Origin: Nonomuraea sp. NBC_00507
Lineage (GTDB): Bacteria; Actinomycetota; Actinomycetes; Streptosporangiales; Streptosporangiaceae
Assembly: GCF_036013525.1 (NCBI RefSeq)
Contig: NZ_CP107853.1
Coordinates: 124,001 to 188,000, forward strand
Reading direction: 5' to 3'
Length of the DNA stretch: 64,000 bases
The translations under genes and the position numbers were made by a program. Below, in pieces: positions 8,235 through 17,874 of the stretch (position 1 is its first letter; every line of letters starts with the position of its first letter). Below the pieces are notes generated by a model. That model was not told the DNA's origin, did no database searches, and saw only the letters and a list, made by a program, of their open reading frames with translations.

Positions 8235-9445
8235 CAATGCCCCTGCTCATTTGCCTCGCGCCTGCGTCGCAGGAAATCGCGCTCCACCTCGTTGCCCGCC
8301 CGGTCGATGGCCGCCCCGTACGCCTGCGCCGCCTCCTCATGCCGCCCCAGCCGCCGCAACAGGTCGGCACGCACGGCGTGGAACAGGTGATAGCCCGCCA
8401 CGTCGAGCCCGTCGACCAGGGCCAACGCCTTCTCGGGCCCTTCCGTCTCGGCCACCGCCACGGCCCGGTGCAAGCCCACGACCGGGCTAGGGTCGTACGT
8501 CAGGAGCTGATCGTACAGCCGCAGGATCTGATCCCAGTCGGTGTCCGCCACGCTCGGCGCGTCGCTGTGCACCGCGTTGACCGCGGCCTGGATCTGGTAC
8601 GGCCCCGGCCGGTCGATCCGCAGGCAGCTCCGCACGAGGACCTGTCCCTCCTCGATGAGCCCGCGGTCCCAAAGCCCTCGATCCTGCTCGGCCAGGGGCA
8701 CCAGCTCGCCCGCCGGCCCCATGCGCGCGGCCCGCCGCGACTCGATGAGCAGCATGAGCGCGAGCAATCCCATGACCTCGGGCTCCTCTGGCATGAGCGC
8801 GGCCAGCAGCCGCCCGAGTCTGATGGCCTCCGCGCAGAGCTCCTCGCGCACGAGCCGACCGCCCGAGCTGGCCGTATACCCCTCGTTGAAGATCAGATAG
8901 ATCACGGTCAGCACGGCGTGCAGCCGCTCAGGCAGATCGCGTTCCTCCGGCACCCGGTACGGGATCTTCGCAGCGCGGATCTTGTTCTTGGCCCGGACCA
9001 GCCGCTGTGCCATGGTCGGCTCGGGCACCAGGAACGCCTGTGCGATCTCCGCCGTGATCAGGCCGCCGAGCAACCGCAGCGTCAGGGCGACCTGGGCGTG
9101 GACGGCGAGCGCGGGATGGCAGCAGGTGAAGATCAGTCGCAGCCGGTCATCGCGTACCGGCCCCTCCTCCGGAGGCTCGTCGCGGACCTGCAGCAGCGCG
9201 GCCTGAGCATGTTTGTCCTGCCGCACCGACTCCCTGCGCAGCCGGTCGAGGGCCCGGTTGCGGGCGGTGGTGATGATCCACCCGGCCGGGCTCGGCGGCA
9301 CCCCGTCCACCGGCCAGCGCCGCACCGCGACCGTGAACGCCTCCTGCACGGCCTCCTCGGCCACGTCGATGTCCCCGAAGGCACGCACCAGCACGGCCAC
9401 GGCCCGGCCGTACTCCTCCCGGAACACCCGCTCGATCTCGGGCAT
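8234..9445 (-). CDS. ECF42-type sigma factor with DUF6596/TPR-like C-terminal extension
   Basis: A 403-residue extracytoplasmic-function sigma factor. Residues about 1-75 form sigma region 2 (AEEAVQEAF, then [18 protein letters not shown]). Region 4 at about 110-160 includes [44 protein letters not shown] long C-terminal part with [16 protein letters not shown] and TPR-like helices follows, the hallmark of the ECF42 group. ECF42 sigmas are usually encoded next to a YCII/DGPF protein, but none is adjacent here. Instead the SDR gene overlaps its stop and a small L7/L12-like gene lies 9 bp upstream. A second, complete ECF42 pair is at 18327-19906. Confidence 0.9.
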   Translation of the reverse strand: MPEIERVFREEYGRAVAVLVRAFGDIDVAEEAVQEAFTVAVRRWPVDGVPPSPAGWIITTARNRALDRLRRESVRQDKHAQAALLQVRDEPPEEGPVRDDRLRLIFTCCHPALAVHAQVALTLRLLGGLITAEIAQAFLVPEPTMAQRLVRAKNKIRAAKIPYRVPEERDLPERLHAVLTVIYLIFNEGYTASSGGRLVREELCAEAIRLGRLLAALMPEEPEVMGLLALMLLIESRRAARMGPAGELVPLAEQDRGLWDRGLIEEGQVLVRSCLRIDRPGPYQIQAAVNAVHSDAPSVADTDWDQILRLYDQLLTYDPSPVVGLHRAVAVAETEGPEKALALVDGLDVAGYHLFHAVRADLLRRLGRHEEAAQAYGAAIDRAGNEVERDFLRRRREANEQGH

Positions 9446-9454
9446 GAACCCGCC

Positions 9455-9694
9455 TCAACGCCCCCGGCGCGCCATCGACTCCACCGTGTTCTTGGCCTCC
9501 AGCAGGGACGCCCCGGTCGCCTCGCGGTAGATCTTGATGGCCAGGATCGTCTTCCTCCTCTCCAAGGCGTGGTAGAACTCCGGCGGCAGGAACGGGCCGC
9601 CGGAGTTCGCGAGCTCGGGATCGATGCCGAGATGCCGCTGAAGATCCGCCACCTGCCGCTCAAGCCGGGCAATTCTGTCCTCTACGGATTCCAT
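9455..9694 (-). CDS. Small protein with ribosomal L7/L12 C-terminal-domain-like segment
   Basis: A 79-residue protein starting at ATG 9694 (MESVEDRIARLERQ). Residues 1-20 are a predicted short coiled coil. The second half, around KTILAIKIYREATGASLLEA, follows the pattern of the L7/L12 C-terminal domain (IKxVREATGxGLKEAK), a known motif outside the ribosome in actinobacterial small proteins. It is not the ribosomal stalk protein: the hinge and N-terminal dimerisation domain are missing and it is far from rplJ. It sits 9 bp upstream of the ECF42 sigma gene on the same strand, so they are probably co-expressed. Function unknown. Confidence 0.72.
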   Translation of the reverse strand: MESVEDRIARLERQVADLQRHLGIDPELANSGGPFLPPEFYHALERRKTILAIKIYREATGASLLEAKNTVESMARRGR

Positions 9695-9919
9695 GGTCGA
9701 AACACTACGCGTCCGGATCAAGCAGCACGCGCATGAGTTGCCGCGCTAACTCCGCCCGGCCGCTCGGTGCAGCCCCGTGCCCGCCCCTGCGGAGGGGCGC
9801 GGAATCCTTGGCATGGCAAAAATGCGGATAAATGCAACGGTCTGCATGATCCTGAGTACAGTCAGTAAGCAGGGCCTCTACGATGACGGGAGCTGACCGT
9901 GAGGGAGGAGTCACAAGAA

Positions 9920-10585
9920 GTGACAGCAGTCGCCAGATTGCCAGAGGAGCTTCGCTTCATCCTGCCCAGCTCGCCCTATCAGATGTGGGTCGACGGCGAG
10001 CTTCAGGACTATCTCCACATCCCATACGACGGCACCCGAGTCGAAATCATCGATGGAGAGATCGTCGTGTCCCCCGCCGCCCGCCTGATGCACAACATCA
10101 TCTGCACGCAGATCGCCAACTTCGTCGATCGCGCGCTTGTCAAAGACCCGTCCTACCGATGGCGCAGCGTCTCCGGCAACGGCCTGACCTTCGTCGCCGA
10201 GGAGAACGGCTACATTCCGGATCTCATCGTCATGGATTGTGAGGTCACGCAGGAGGCGTTGAAGCTCAACCAGATGCACTTGATGACCGACCAAGCCGAA
10301 ATGGTCGTCGAAGTGACATCTCCCTCGACGGCAAACCGAGACCGCCCCCCGGCCGACAAGCAGTCAGGCAAGGGCAAGTGGTGTGGATATGCGCGGGCCG
10401 AGATCCCCTACTACCTGCTCGTCGATCTCGACCCGGCTGTCTCCGCCGTCACCCTTTACTCGATACCCGACCAGGCCTCCGCCGCCTACCTCCACAAGGA
10501 GAACTGGAGCCTCGGAGAGACGATCACCTTGCCCGACCCGATCGGGATCGAGATTCCCACGGACGACTGGAAGCCCTGGGAATGA
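9920..10585 (+). CDS. Uma2-family (DUF820) PD-(D/E)XK nuclease-fold protein
   Basis: About 221 residues with the Uma2 layout: VEIIDGEIVVSP in the first third, the YIPDLIVMD strand with the candidate catalytic Asp, MVVEVTSPST with the candidate Glu, and AEIPYYLLVDLDP near the end. The family has a restriction-endonuclease-like fold, usually of unknown role and often in many copies in actinobacteria and cyanobacteria. I choose GTG 9920 because GGAGGAG ends 9 nt upstream; GTG 9899 is a less likely earlier start. The gene ends just before a 13-bp hairpin. Confidence 0.82.
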   Translation: MTAVARLPEELRFILPSSPYQMWVDGELQDYLHIPYDGTRVEIIDGEIVVSPAARLMHNIICTQIANFVDRALVKDPSYRWRSVSGNGLTFVAEENGYIPDLIVMDCEVTQEALKLNQMHLMTDQAEMVVEVTSPSTANRDRPPADKQSGKGKWCGYARAEIPYYLLVDLDPAVSAVTLYSIPDQASAAYLHKENWSLGETITLPDPIGIEIPTDDWKPWE

Positions 10586-10589
10586 GGCC

Positions 10590-10620
10590 CGGTCTCGGGA
10601 AGCCGACCTTCCCGAGACCG
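10590..10620. terminator. Hairpin terminator between convergent Uma2 and guaB3 genes
   Basis: CGGTCTCGGGAAG at 10590-10602 is perfectly complementary to CTTCCCGAGACCG at 10608-10620 with a 5-nt loop. It lies 5 bp after the Uma2 stop and 8 bp before the guaB3 stop, so it can serve both strands. No long U-tract follows, which is common for actinobacterial terminators. Confidence 0.8.
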
Positions 10621-10627
10621 GTCAGGG

Positions 10628-11749
10628 TCAGCGCTGGGTCGGCGCCACCACGACCTCGACCCGCTGGAACTCCTTGATATCGGAGTAACCGGTGGACGCC
10701 ATCGTCCGCTTCAAAGCACCCATCAGGTTCATCGACCCGTCCGCCACGCTCGACGGCCCGTGCAGGATCTGCGCCAGCGTCCCCACGGTCCCGAACTCGA
10801 CCCGCCGCCCCCTGGGCAGATCCGGGTGGTGCGCCTCCGACCCCCAGTGGAACCCGTGCCCCGGCGCCTCGGCGGCCCGCGCCAGCGGCGAGCCCACCAT
10901 CACGGCGTCCGCCCCGCACGCGATCGCCTTCGCGATGTCCCCCGAGGTCCCCATGCCACCGTCGGCGATCACGTGGACGTAGCGCCCGCCCGACTCGTCC
11001 ATGTAGTCCCGCCGCGCCGCCGCGACGTCCGAGATCGCGGTGGCCATCGGCACCGCCACCCCCAGCACGTTACGCGTGGTGTGCGAGGCGCCGCCGCCGA
11101 AGCCCACCAGCACCCCGGCCGCGCCCGTGCGCATGAGGTGCAGGGCGGCCGTGTAGGTGGCGCAGCCGCCCACGATGACCGGCACGTCCAGCTCGTAGAT
11201 GAACTGCTTGAGGTTGAGCGGCTCGGCCCGGCCCGACACGTGCTCGGCGGAGACCGTGGTGCCGCGGATGATGAAGATGTCCACGCCGGCGTCGATCACG
11301 GCCTTGTGGTATTGGACCGTGCGCTGCGGCGACAGGCGTACGGCAGTCGTCACGCCTGAGGCGCGGATCTCCTCGATGCGCCGCCCGATCAGGTCCTCCT
11401 TGATCGGAGCCGCGTAGATCTCCTGGAGGCGCTTGGTGGCCGCCGCCGCATCCAGGGCAGCGCACTCCTCCAGCAGCGGCGACGGGTCCTCGTAGCGCGT
11501 CCAGAGCCCTTCGAGGTCGAGCGGGGCCAGCCCGCCGAGCCGCCCGATCTCGATGGCGGTGGCCGGCGACACCACGCTGTCCATGGGTGCGACGACCACG
11601 GGCAGCTCGAACCGGTAGGCGTCGATCTGCCAGGCGATCGAGACCTCCTCCGGGTCACGAGTGCGCCGCGAGGGCACCAGGCCGATCTCGTCAAGCGCGT
11701 ACGCCCGGCGCCCGGTCTTCCCCCGGCCGATCTCCACCTGCTGAGTCAT
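10628..11749 (-). CDS. guaB3: GuaB3-family IMP dehydrogenase-related protein
   Basis: A 373-residue TIM-barrel protein of the IMP dehydrogenase/GMP reductase family without CBS domains, the form paired with guaB in actinobacteria. Landmarks are PVVVAPMDSVVSP, VIVGGCATYTAALHLM, VHVIADGGMGTSGDIAKAIACGADAVMVG. At the position of the IMPDH catalytic cysteine loop it reads FGGGASHTTR, so histidine replaces cysteine and normal covalent IMPDH catalysis is unlikely. It begins 4 bp after guaB ends and is clearly in the same operon. Its true reaction in actinobacteria is not certain. Confidence 0.9.
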   Translation of the reverse strand: MTQQVEIGRGKTGRRAYALDEIGLVPSRRTRDPEEVSIAWQIDAYRFELPVVVAPMDSVVSPATAIEIGRLGGLAPLDLEGLWTRYEDPSPLLEECAALDAAAATKRLQEIYAAPIKEDLIGRRIEEIRASGVTTAVRLSPQRTVQYHKAVIDAGVDIFIIRGTTVSAEHVSGRAEPLNLKQFIYELDVPVIVGGCATYTAALHLMRTGAAGVLVGFGGGASHTTRNVLGVAVPMATAISDVAAARRDYMDESGGRYVHVIADGGMGTSGDIAKAIACGADAVMVGSPLARAAEAPGHGFHWGSEAHHPDLPRGRRVEFGTVGTLAQILHGPSSVADGSMNLMGALKRTMASTGYSDIKEFQRVEVVVAPTQR

Positions 11750-11753
11750 GAAC

Positions 11754-13274
<1,521 letters not shown>

Positions 13275-13318
13275 CTAGGGCCTGCGTCCAAACCGAGTCT
13301 CCGCGCCTGGGAGGTCAC

Positions 13319-13410
13319 GATGCCGGGAGGACGATGACCCCCACGGCCCGTCGTACTCCCGGCATCAAAAGTGCCAGGAGATGGGACGGTCGGTGATCCG
13401 TCCCATCTCC
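13319..13410 (-). terminator. Tandem strong hairpins in a divergent promoter region
   Basis: Hairpin A pairs 13377-13389 (GGAGATGGGACGG) perfectly with 13398-13410. Hairpin B pairs GATGCCGGGAG at 13319-13329 with CTCCCGGCATC at 13356-13366, extended by ACGA/TCGT after one mismatch. Read on the minus strand, hairpin A is followed by CTTTT before hairpin B, as in an intrinsic terminator. They do not follow any annotated gene on either strand, so they may end a short unannotated minus-strand transcript or insulate the guaB promoter. Confidence 0.55.
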
Positions 13411-13553
13411 CGGCCACCGGCATCCGCTGTGGTGACGCGACGCGCCCACCGAACCCCCCTCCGCGTTCTGATGAGCGGCGCGACCACTGCTTCTTGACGA
13501 TGCCGACGCTAAGTAAAGACTGCGTTACTCAACGGAACATCGCAAGGTAAAAA

Positions 13554-13567
13554 CGTGCAATTGCACG
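13554..13567. promoter_or_regulatory. 14-bp perfect palindrome CGTGCAATTGCACG, candidate operator
   Basis: A perfect palindrome about 105 bp upstream of the LuxR-type regulator start, followed by a further TTGCA at 13571-13575. Position and symmetry fit a dimeric regulator site, perhaps for autoregulation. No match to a named operator is claimed. Confidence 0.4.
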
Positions 13568-13670
13568 AAGTTGCATCGCAGAGGCTGCGAGTCGACGCAA
13601 GGAGCGGACACCAGCGGAATGCGGCGTTATTCTCGCGGCACGCCGTGAACCCCCTACGGAGTCGCAAACA

Positions 13671-14681
13671 ATGCGCAACGAGTCCCGCATTCGGTCAGAT
13701 CCCTTCGAGACGCTGGGCCTCGATCCTGCCCAGCGTGCGCTCTACACGGCCATTCTGCGGCTGCACAGAGCAACGCGCACGGATCTCGCGCAGGCCATGG
13801 ACGGGCCGGTGGAGAGCGTAGGCCGCCAGCTCGACGCCCTCGTCAAGCTGGGGGTGGTCGACGAACGATCGGGCGAATACCTGGCCAGGCACCCGGCCGC
13901 GGCGCTCGGCCGGCTGATCGCCGAGCGCCTGGACCGGTTGGCCGAGGAGAGCCGCATGATCGACTCGGCGCTCGGCTCGATCCGGGCCCTGATCCACGAC
14001 TACGACGCCGGCCGGGATTACCAGAGCGGCCCGTTCACCGTGGAAATGGCGAGCGGCGCGGACGTGCTCTACGAAAGCGTGGTCGGCATAGCCGTGCAGT
14101 TGCCCGGGATGGAATTGCTGACCGCCATTCCGGATGAGCGCACAATGACCGACTTTGTCCGTAAATTTGCGGACCCGTGGATAGATGCGCAAAAACGAAA
14201 GCTTCTCACGGTTCGCGCTGTCATCCCGGTCGCCACCCTCACCCTGCCCGGCGTCCGCGACCAACTGATCGAACTCGCCGAGACCGGCGGCAGCGTACGC
14301 ACGCTGCGCCGCGTTCCGAGCTGGTTCATGACCGCCGGGCCGGAGGTCGCGGGCCTGCCCGCGCTCTGGGGCGGCAACCTGCCCGACCACGCGTACAACT
14401 TCTATCTCGTCCGCACGCCGATCGTGGTCGGCGTGCTCCACACGCTCTTCGGCGAGCTGTGGGCCCGGGCCGTGCCCCTCCCCTGGGGGCGCAAGGGAGA
14501 CGGGATGGTGCAGGTCCTGCGCCTGGCGGCGCAGGGCATGTGCGACGAGTCGATCGCCCGCCAGCTGGGCGTGTCGGTCAGGACGGTACGCGCCAGGTTC
14601 GCCGACGCCATGGCCGAGCTGGGCACACAGTCGCGCTTCCACGCAGGTGTGGAGGCCACCCGGCGCGGATGGCTGAGCTAA
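13671..14681 (+). CDS. TrmB-like/LuxR-type helix-turn-helix regulator
   Basis: A 336-residue regulator with two DNA-binding modules. Residues about 10-80 form a winged helix of TrmB type (LYTAILRLHRATRTDLAQAM, then VGRQLDALVKLGVVDE). The C-terminal 55 residues form a LuxR/GerE helix-turn-helix (VLRLAAQGMCDESIARQLG, SVRTVRARFADAMAELG). The middle part resembles a sensor with no recognised ligand motif and lacks a receiver domain, so it is not a classical response regulator. It is divergent from guaB and lies in the conserved guaB-shbA neighbourhood. ATG 13671 has CGGAG upstream at slightly long spacing. Confidence 0.85.
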   Translation: MRNESRIRSDPFETLGLDPAQRALYTAILRLHRATRTDLAQAMDGPVESVGRQLDALVKLGVVDERSGEYLARHPAAALGRLIAERLDRLAEESRMIDSALGSIRALIHDYDAGRDYQSGPFTVEMASGADVLYESVVGIAVQLPGMELLTAIPDERTMTDFVRKFADPWIDAQKRKLLTVRAVIPVATLTLPGVRDQLIELAETGGSVRTLRRVPSWFMTAGPEVAGLPALWGGNLPDHAYNFYLVRTPIVVGVLHTLFGELWARAVPLPWGRKGDGMVQVLRLAAQGMCDESIARQLGVSVRTVRARFADAMAELGTQSRFHAGVEATRRGWLS

Positions 14682-14720
14682 TACTCTCCGCTCGGGCCGC
14701 ATCGGTCATATGGTGGGAAG

Positions 14721-15098
14721 GTGCTGGAAGACGTCCCCCGCGACCCGTTCGCGGACGACCCGAACGACCCTTCCTCGGCGATGGGCGCGCTCGACGACGC
14801 GGAACCATTGACCGCGCAAGAGCGTGACGAGGCCATCACCGACCTCGCCGACGTCGAGGTCTTCCGCTCTCTGCTCGAACCGCAGGGGGTGCTGGGTCTC
14901 GTGCTCGACTGCCCGGAATGCGGCGAGCAGCACTTCTTCGACTGGGAGCTGCTGCGCGGCAACCTACGACAAATGATCGAGAAAGGCCAGCCCCAGGTCC
15001 ACGAGCCGGCCTTTCACCCCGACCCGGCCGACTACGTCACCTGGGAGTACGCCAGAGGCTACGTCGATGGCGTCATCGACACGGAGGAACGCCGCTGA
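14721..15098 (+). CDS. DUF5319 family protein
   Basis: A 125-residue acidic protein starting at GTG 14721 after GGGAAG. It begins with DVPRDPFADDPNDPSSA, contains a single CPEC pair (C64, C67) in DCPECGEQHFFDWELLRGNL, and ends with [16 protein letters not shown]. These are the features of the actinobacterial DUF5319 family, usually found beside shbA and guaB, as here. The two cysteines could bind a metal with the following histidine. Function unknown. Its 3' end overlaps the convergent small ORF downstream of shbA by about 40 bp. Confidence 0.88.
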   Translation: MLEDVPRDPFADDPNDPSSAMGALDDAEPLTAQERDEAITDLADVEVFRSLLEPQGVLGLVLDCPECGEQHFFDWELLRGNLRQMIEKGQPQVHEPAFHPDPADYVTWEYARGYVDGVIDTEERR

Positions 15099-15364
15099 CC
15101 GACACCACCGAGCACGGATGAGCCGGCTCGGTCACCGTCACCGATCGCGGAAGAGCCCAACCCGCCACCCCCGAACACGGAAGAACGCCGGAGATCACTC
15201 TCGTCACCGTCAAGCACATCTATGACGAGAGCGGCCAGCAACCGCACAGCCGGATCGCCGTGGCGGACCGAGCCTCGGTGGAGCATGCTCTGACGGACCC
15301 TCTGAGGATCCTCTCCACGGCCGAGCGCTTCGAGCAGCGCGTCGGTCTCCTCCTCTGACGTCAA
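15059..15364 (-). CDS. Hypothetical 101-residue ORF translationally coupled to shbA
   Basis: Reading begins at a TTG (15362-15364) that overlaps the shbA stop as TTGA. The first 60 residues look protein-like ([20 protein letters not shown], then [18 protein letters not shown]), while the C-terminal 40 are Gly/Ser-rich near-repeats ([18 protein letters not shown]). It overlaps the 3' end of the convergent DUF5319 gene. No family is recognised. The coupling supports reality, but the low-complexity end and TTG start keep confidence low. Confidence 0.4.
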   Translation of the reverse strand: MTSEEETDALLEALGRGEDPQRVRQSMLHRGSVRHGDPAVRLLAALVIDVLDGDESDLRRSSVFGGGGLGSSAIGDGDRAGSSVLGGVGQRRSSVSMTPST

Positions 15365-16026
15365 GCCGACTCCAGCTCGACCATCTGCCGCAACCTGGCC
15401 AACGCCCGATGCTGGGCGACGCGGACCGCACCTGGTGACATACCGAGTACATTACCGGTCTCCTCCGCGGACAGCCCTGAGACCACTCGCAAGAGCAACA
15501 ATTCCCGCTGGTTATCGGGCAGCCGGGCCAGCAGCCTGCGCGCGTGCTCGACCTCGATGTAGCGGACCACGGTCTCCTCGGGTCCGGGCCCGTCGTCCGG
15601 GCCGTCCGGCAGATCCTGGGTCGGCACGGCCGACCGCACTGAACTCCGCAGCGCATCGGCCACCTTGTGCGAGGCGATCCCGAAGACGAAGGACGCGAAA
15701 GGCCGCCCCATGTCCCGGTACCGCGGCAGCGCGGACAACACCGCGATGCACACCTCCTGGGCAACGTCATCGGCAATGTGATATTGCCCTGAAACCCTGC
15801 CCAGCCTGGCGCGGCAATACCGCACCACCATCGGACGCAACTCACCGAGCAGAGATTCGATCGCACTGCGATCCCCCTGCACGGCGAGACTGGTCAGTTC
15901 CCTAAGGTCGGAGTCATCCGTCCGTGCCGGAAGTCTCGACGCGAGCCTTACCCCAATTTTGGCGTCGGCGACGCTTCCCTCGCTCACGATAGGCATGATG
16001 CCCGCGTTGATCCTGCATGTCGTCAT
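15361..16026 (-). CDS. shbA: ShbA-type ECF RNA polymerase sigma factor
   Basis: A sigma factor of up to 221 residues. Region 2 (about 60-125) has [20 protein letters not shown] and [18 protein letters not shown]. Region 4 (about 165-215) has [21 protein letters not shown] and [18 protein letters not shown]. Location next to DUF5319, a HTH regulator and guaB matches ShbA, which in Streptomyces drives the principal sigma gene hrdB. The annotated ATG at 16026 lacks a clear ribosome-binding site; the ATG at 15996 (MPIVSEGS) is an alternative start. Confidence 0.87.
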   Translation of the reverse strand: MTTCRINAGIMPIVSEGSVADAKIGVRLASRLPARTDDSDLRELTSLAVQGDRSAIESLLGELRPMVVRYCRARLGRVSGQYHIADDVAQEVCIAVLSALPRYRDMGRPFASFVFGIASHKVADALRSSVRSAVPTQDLPDGPDDGPGPEETVVRYIEVEHARRLLARLPDNQRELLLLRVVSGLSAEETGNVLGMSPGAVRVAQHRALARLRQMVELESA

Positions 16027-16351
16027 GGCGAACGGCTACGGATTGGTCACATTGAAGCGACGATAACGAGCAGTAATCAATCGGCCACACTAAGGCTTTA
16101 TTGCTCGACATAATATTTCACTACACAACCCGAAATGCGCGACAATTGTCAGACCATAGACGCTTATCACCCACTGCCGGTTTACTCCATTAATCCACCT
16201 TTTCCGCCCACTTCTCCCCATGTCCGACCAGGTCACCCCGTGCGAAGGACTCGGCGATGAGGGTTCGGCGCCGGTCCGCGTGCCGCGCTACGCGGCGGGA
16301 ATCATCAGGAGGGAGAGGCCCCTCAGCGCTCTACGGGAGGCGCGGATCGTC
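16027..16351. other. AT-rich upstream region of shbA
   Basis: About 325 bp with low GC for this genome. It contains the palindrome GACAATTGTC at 16141-16150. On the minus strand, TTGTCG within it followed after 16 nt by TAGTGA is a plausible shbA promoter, giving a leader of roughly 90 nt. The right part could also be translated as an N-terminal extension of the next gene from ATG 16220, which has no ribosome-binding site. Confidence 0.45.
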
Positions 16352-16768
16352 ATGCATTGGCACGCCTACCAGTGGACGGGTGCCGGCGCCGATCGCGACA
16401 ACGAGGCCGAGCGGCGGCCGGATTCGCCCGACTTCCGGGCGTCCGCCCTGCCCCCGATGCGGACGGGCGATTGGCTGGCCAAGCCCGCCTCCCGGATCGC
16501 GGCCACCTTCGACGACGTCGAGGCGGCGGTCGACTGGCTCGCGGCCGCGTACGGCGACATAGGCGACGCACTCCTCGTCCCCGACCGCATCCCCTTGGAG
16601 GATCGGCTGGCCGGGGCCAGGGACCTGCTGCCGCGCGGTGTGGACGTGCAGTGGGGCGAATGGCTGCAGGGTGGCCGGTTCGCCACCATCGGCATGATCT
16701 GCTGCCCGAACCGGCACGCTGCCCATCCCTGCCCGATCCGGCGCAGCGCCGGGGTGGCCGCCCTATAA
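16352..16768 (+). CDS. Hypothetical protein, unrecognised
   Basis: A 138-residue reading from ATG 16352 (MHWHAYQWTGAGADRDN), with GGGAGG 11 nt upstream; ATG 16220 gives a 182-residue version. The middle (IAATFDDVEAAVDWLAAAYG) looks like a regular helix-rich domain and the end contains GGRFATIGMICCPNRH with adjacent cysteines. Codon use agrees with neighbouring genes. No family or membrane segment is recognised. It is convergent with the next gene, 4 bp apart. It may be a lineage-specific protein. Confidence 0.55.
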   Translation: MHWHAYQWTGAGADRDNEAERRPDSPDFRASALPPMRTGDWLAKPASRIAATFDDVEAAVDWLAAAYGDIGDALLVPDRIPLEDRLAGARDLLPRGVDVQWGEWLQGGRFATIGMICCPNRHAAHPCPIRRSAGVAAL

Positions 16769-16772
16769 AGGA

Positions 16773-17366
16773 TCATTCATCGCGGGCGTCGAGCAACTCC
16801 AGATACCCCTGAACGGCCTCCCACAGGTGATGCTCCGGATACCGGCCGATCCCCCGGTGCTCTCGCCGCCACTGCCGCTCCCAGTACGAGCGATGCACGG
16901 CACGCAGGTGCTCGAGAGCCGCTTCGAGCTCGCCGGCGACCTGCGTGCGCTCCTCCTCGGCTCCGGCCGTCACCCGGCGCAGCCGATCGAAGCGCCGCTC
17001 GCCCAGCGCGTCGAGCACACCCCTGTCGGGCCCGTCCAGCGACCAGAACCGGACCGGCCCCCGAATGACGTGGTTCCACACCGGATCCCGGAAAGACCGC
17101 CAGTAGTAGGCGATGCCGCCCTTGTCCAGCCGCAGGAAGTCGACCAGCCACGGGGTGCCGGGCGGTTGAGAGCCCCAGGTCACTTCCTCCGGCGGCAGGT
17201 TCAGTACGAAGACGGCCTCGATGTGATCAATGGGATCGGCGCCCTCCAGCAGGTCACCGAAGACGTACGCCTCGCGCAGGAACGGCTGCGCCGCCGGCAC
17301 CCGTCTGGTCTGGTCACACGCCTCGGCGAGCATCCGCACCCTCTCGACCGCCCGCCGGTACTGCAT
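16773..17366 (-). CDS. Conserved hypothetical protein (possibly DUF7711-like)
   Basis: A 197-residue soluble protein starting at ATG 17366 (MQYRRAVERVRML), preceded by GAGGAGGGGG; the GTG at 17384 overlaps that ribosome-binding site and is unlikely. Features include an N-terminal helix, EAYVFGDLLEG, FVLNLPPEEVTWGSQPPGTPW, and WNHVIRGPVRFWSLDGPD, then a long amphipathic helix. It resembles an uncharacterised actinobacterial family, perhaps DUF7711, from memory only. No catalytic motif can be named. Confidence 0.65.
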   Translation of the reverse strand: MQYRRAVERVRMLAEACDQTRRVPAAQPFLREAYVFGDLLEGADPIDHIEAVFVLNLPPEEVTWGSQPPGTPWLVDFLRLDKGGIAYYWRSFRDPVWNHVIRGPVRFWSLDGPDRGVLDALGERRFDRLRRVTAGAEEERTQVAGELEAALEHLRAVHRSYWERQWRREHRGIGRYPEHHLWEAVQGYLELLDARDE

Positions 17367-17427
17367 CGTGCGCCCCCTCCTCACGTTCGGCTCGCGACCA
17401 GCGTACGAGTTGCGCTCGGCGACGCGG

Positions 17428-17817
17428 CTACAGCGGCGGCTCCTGCTGGGTGGCGCCCCAGTCCCAGAGGGCTTGGAGGACGGGGCCGAGGCGGCGGCCG
17501 TGCGGCGTCAGCCTGTAGCGAGTGCGGGGCGGCCAGCCGGGCTCCCGGCGCCGATCCACGACGCCTGCTTCGGCAAGATGGGCCAGCCGATCGGACAGGA
17601 CCTTGTCGGACAGCGCGGGCAGCACCCGGCGAAGTTCGGTGAACGTGCGCTCGCCCTGCAGGAGCTCACGAATCACCAGAGTCGTCCAGCGGCCCCGCAG
17701 GGCGGCGAGGGTGATCTCGACCGGGCAGGACGAGGTCGGTTCGGTGACGGCCGCGCGCGGGTCGTTGGGCAGGCCCGGGCGGGTCGTGGGACGGTGACCA
17801 ACCGTTTGGTGAGTCAC
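17428..17817 (-). CDS. HxlR-family transcriptional regulator
   Basis: A 129-residue winged-helix regulator. The HxlR signature is complete: CPVEITLAALRGRWTTLVIR (31-50), LLQGERTFTELRRVLPALSDKVLSDRL, and the wing TRYRLTPHGRRLGPVLQALWDWG. The start is GTG 17817 with AGGAGG 7 nt upstream; a longer frame is the shadow of the divergent NTF2-like gene. It faces away from the NTF2/YCII/ECF42 genes and likely controls them or itself. The ligand is unknown; many HxlR proteins sense electrophiles or redox state. Confidence 0.9.
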   Translation of the reverse strand: MTHQTVGHRPTTRPGLPNDPRAAVTEPTSSCPVEITLAALRGRWTTLVIRELLQGERTFTELRRVLPALSDKVLSDRLAHLAEAGVVDRRREPGWPPRTRYRLTPHGRRLGPVLQALWDWGATQQEPPL

Positions 17818-17855
17818 GAAGGCGCCTCCTAGCGTTGCCGCGTCCCCTACTTCTA

Positions 17856-17867
17856 CCTTCTGGAAGG
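17856..17867. promoter_or_regulatory. Inverted repeat CCTTCTGGAAGG, candidate HxlR operator
   Basis: CCTTC and GGAAGG arms lie in the 57-bp space between the HxlR gene and the NTF2-like gene. The right arm is also the ribosome-binding site of the latter. HxlR regulators commonly bind palindromes in such divergent gaps, so this is a reasonable but untested site. Confidence 0.35.
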
Positions 17868-17874
17868 ACATGCG

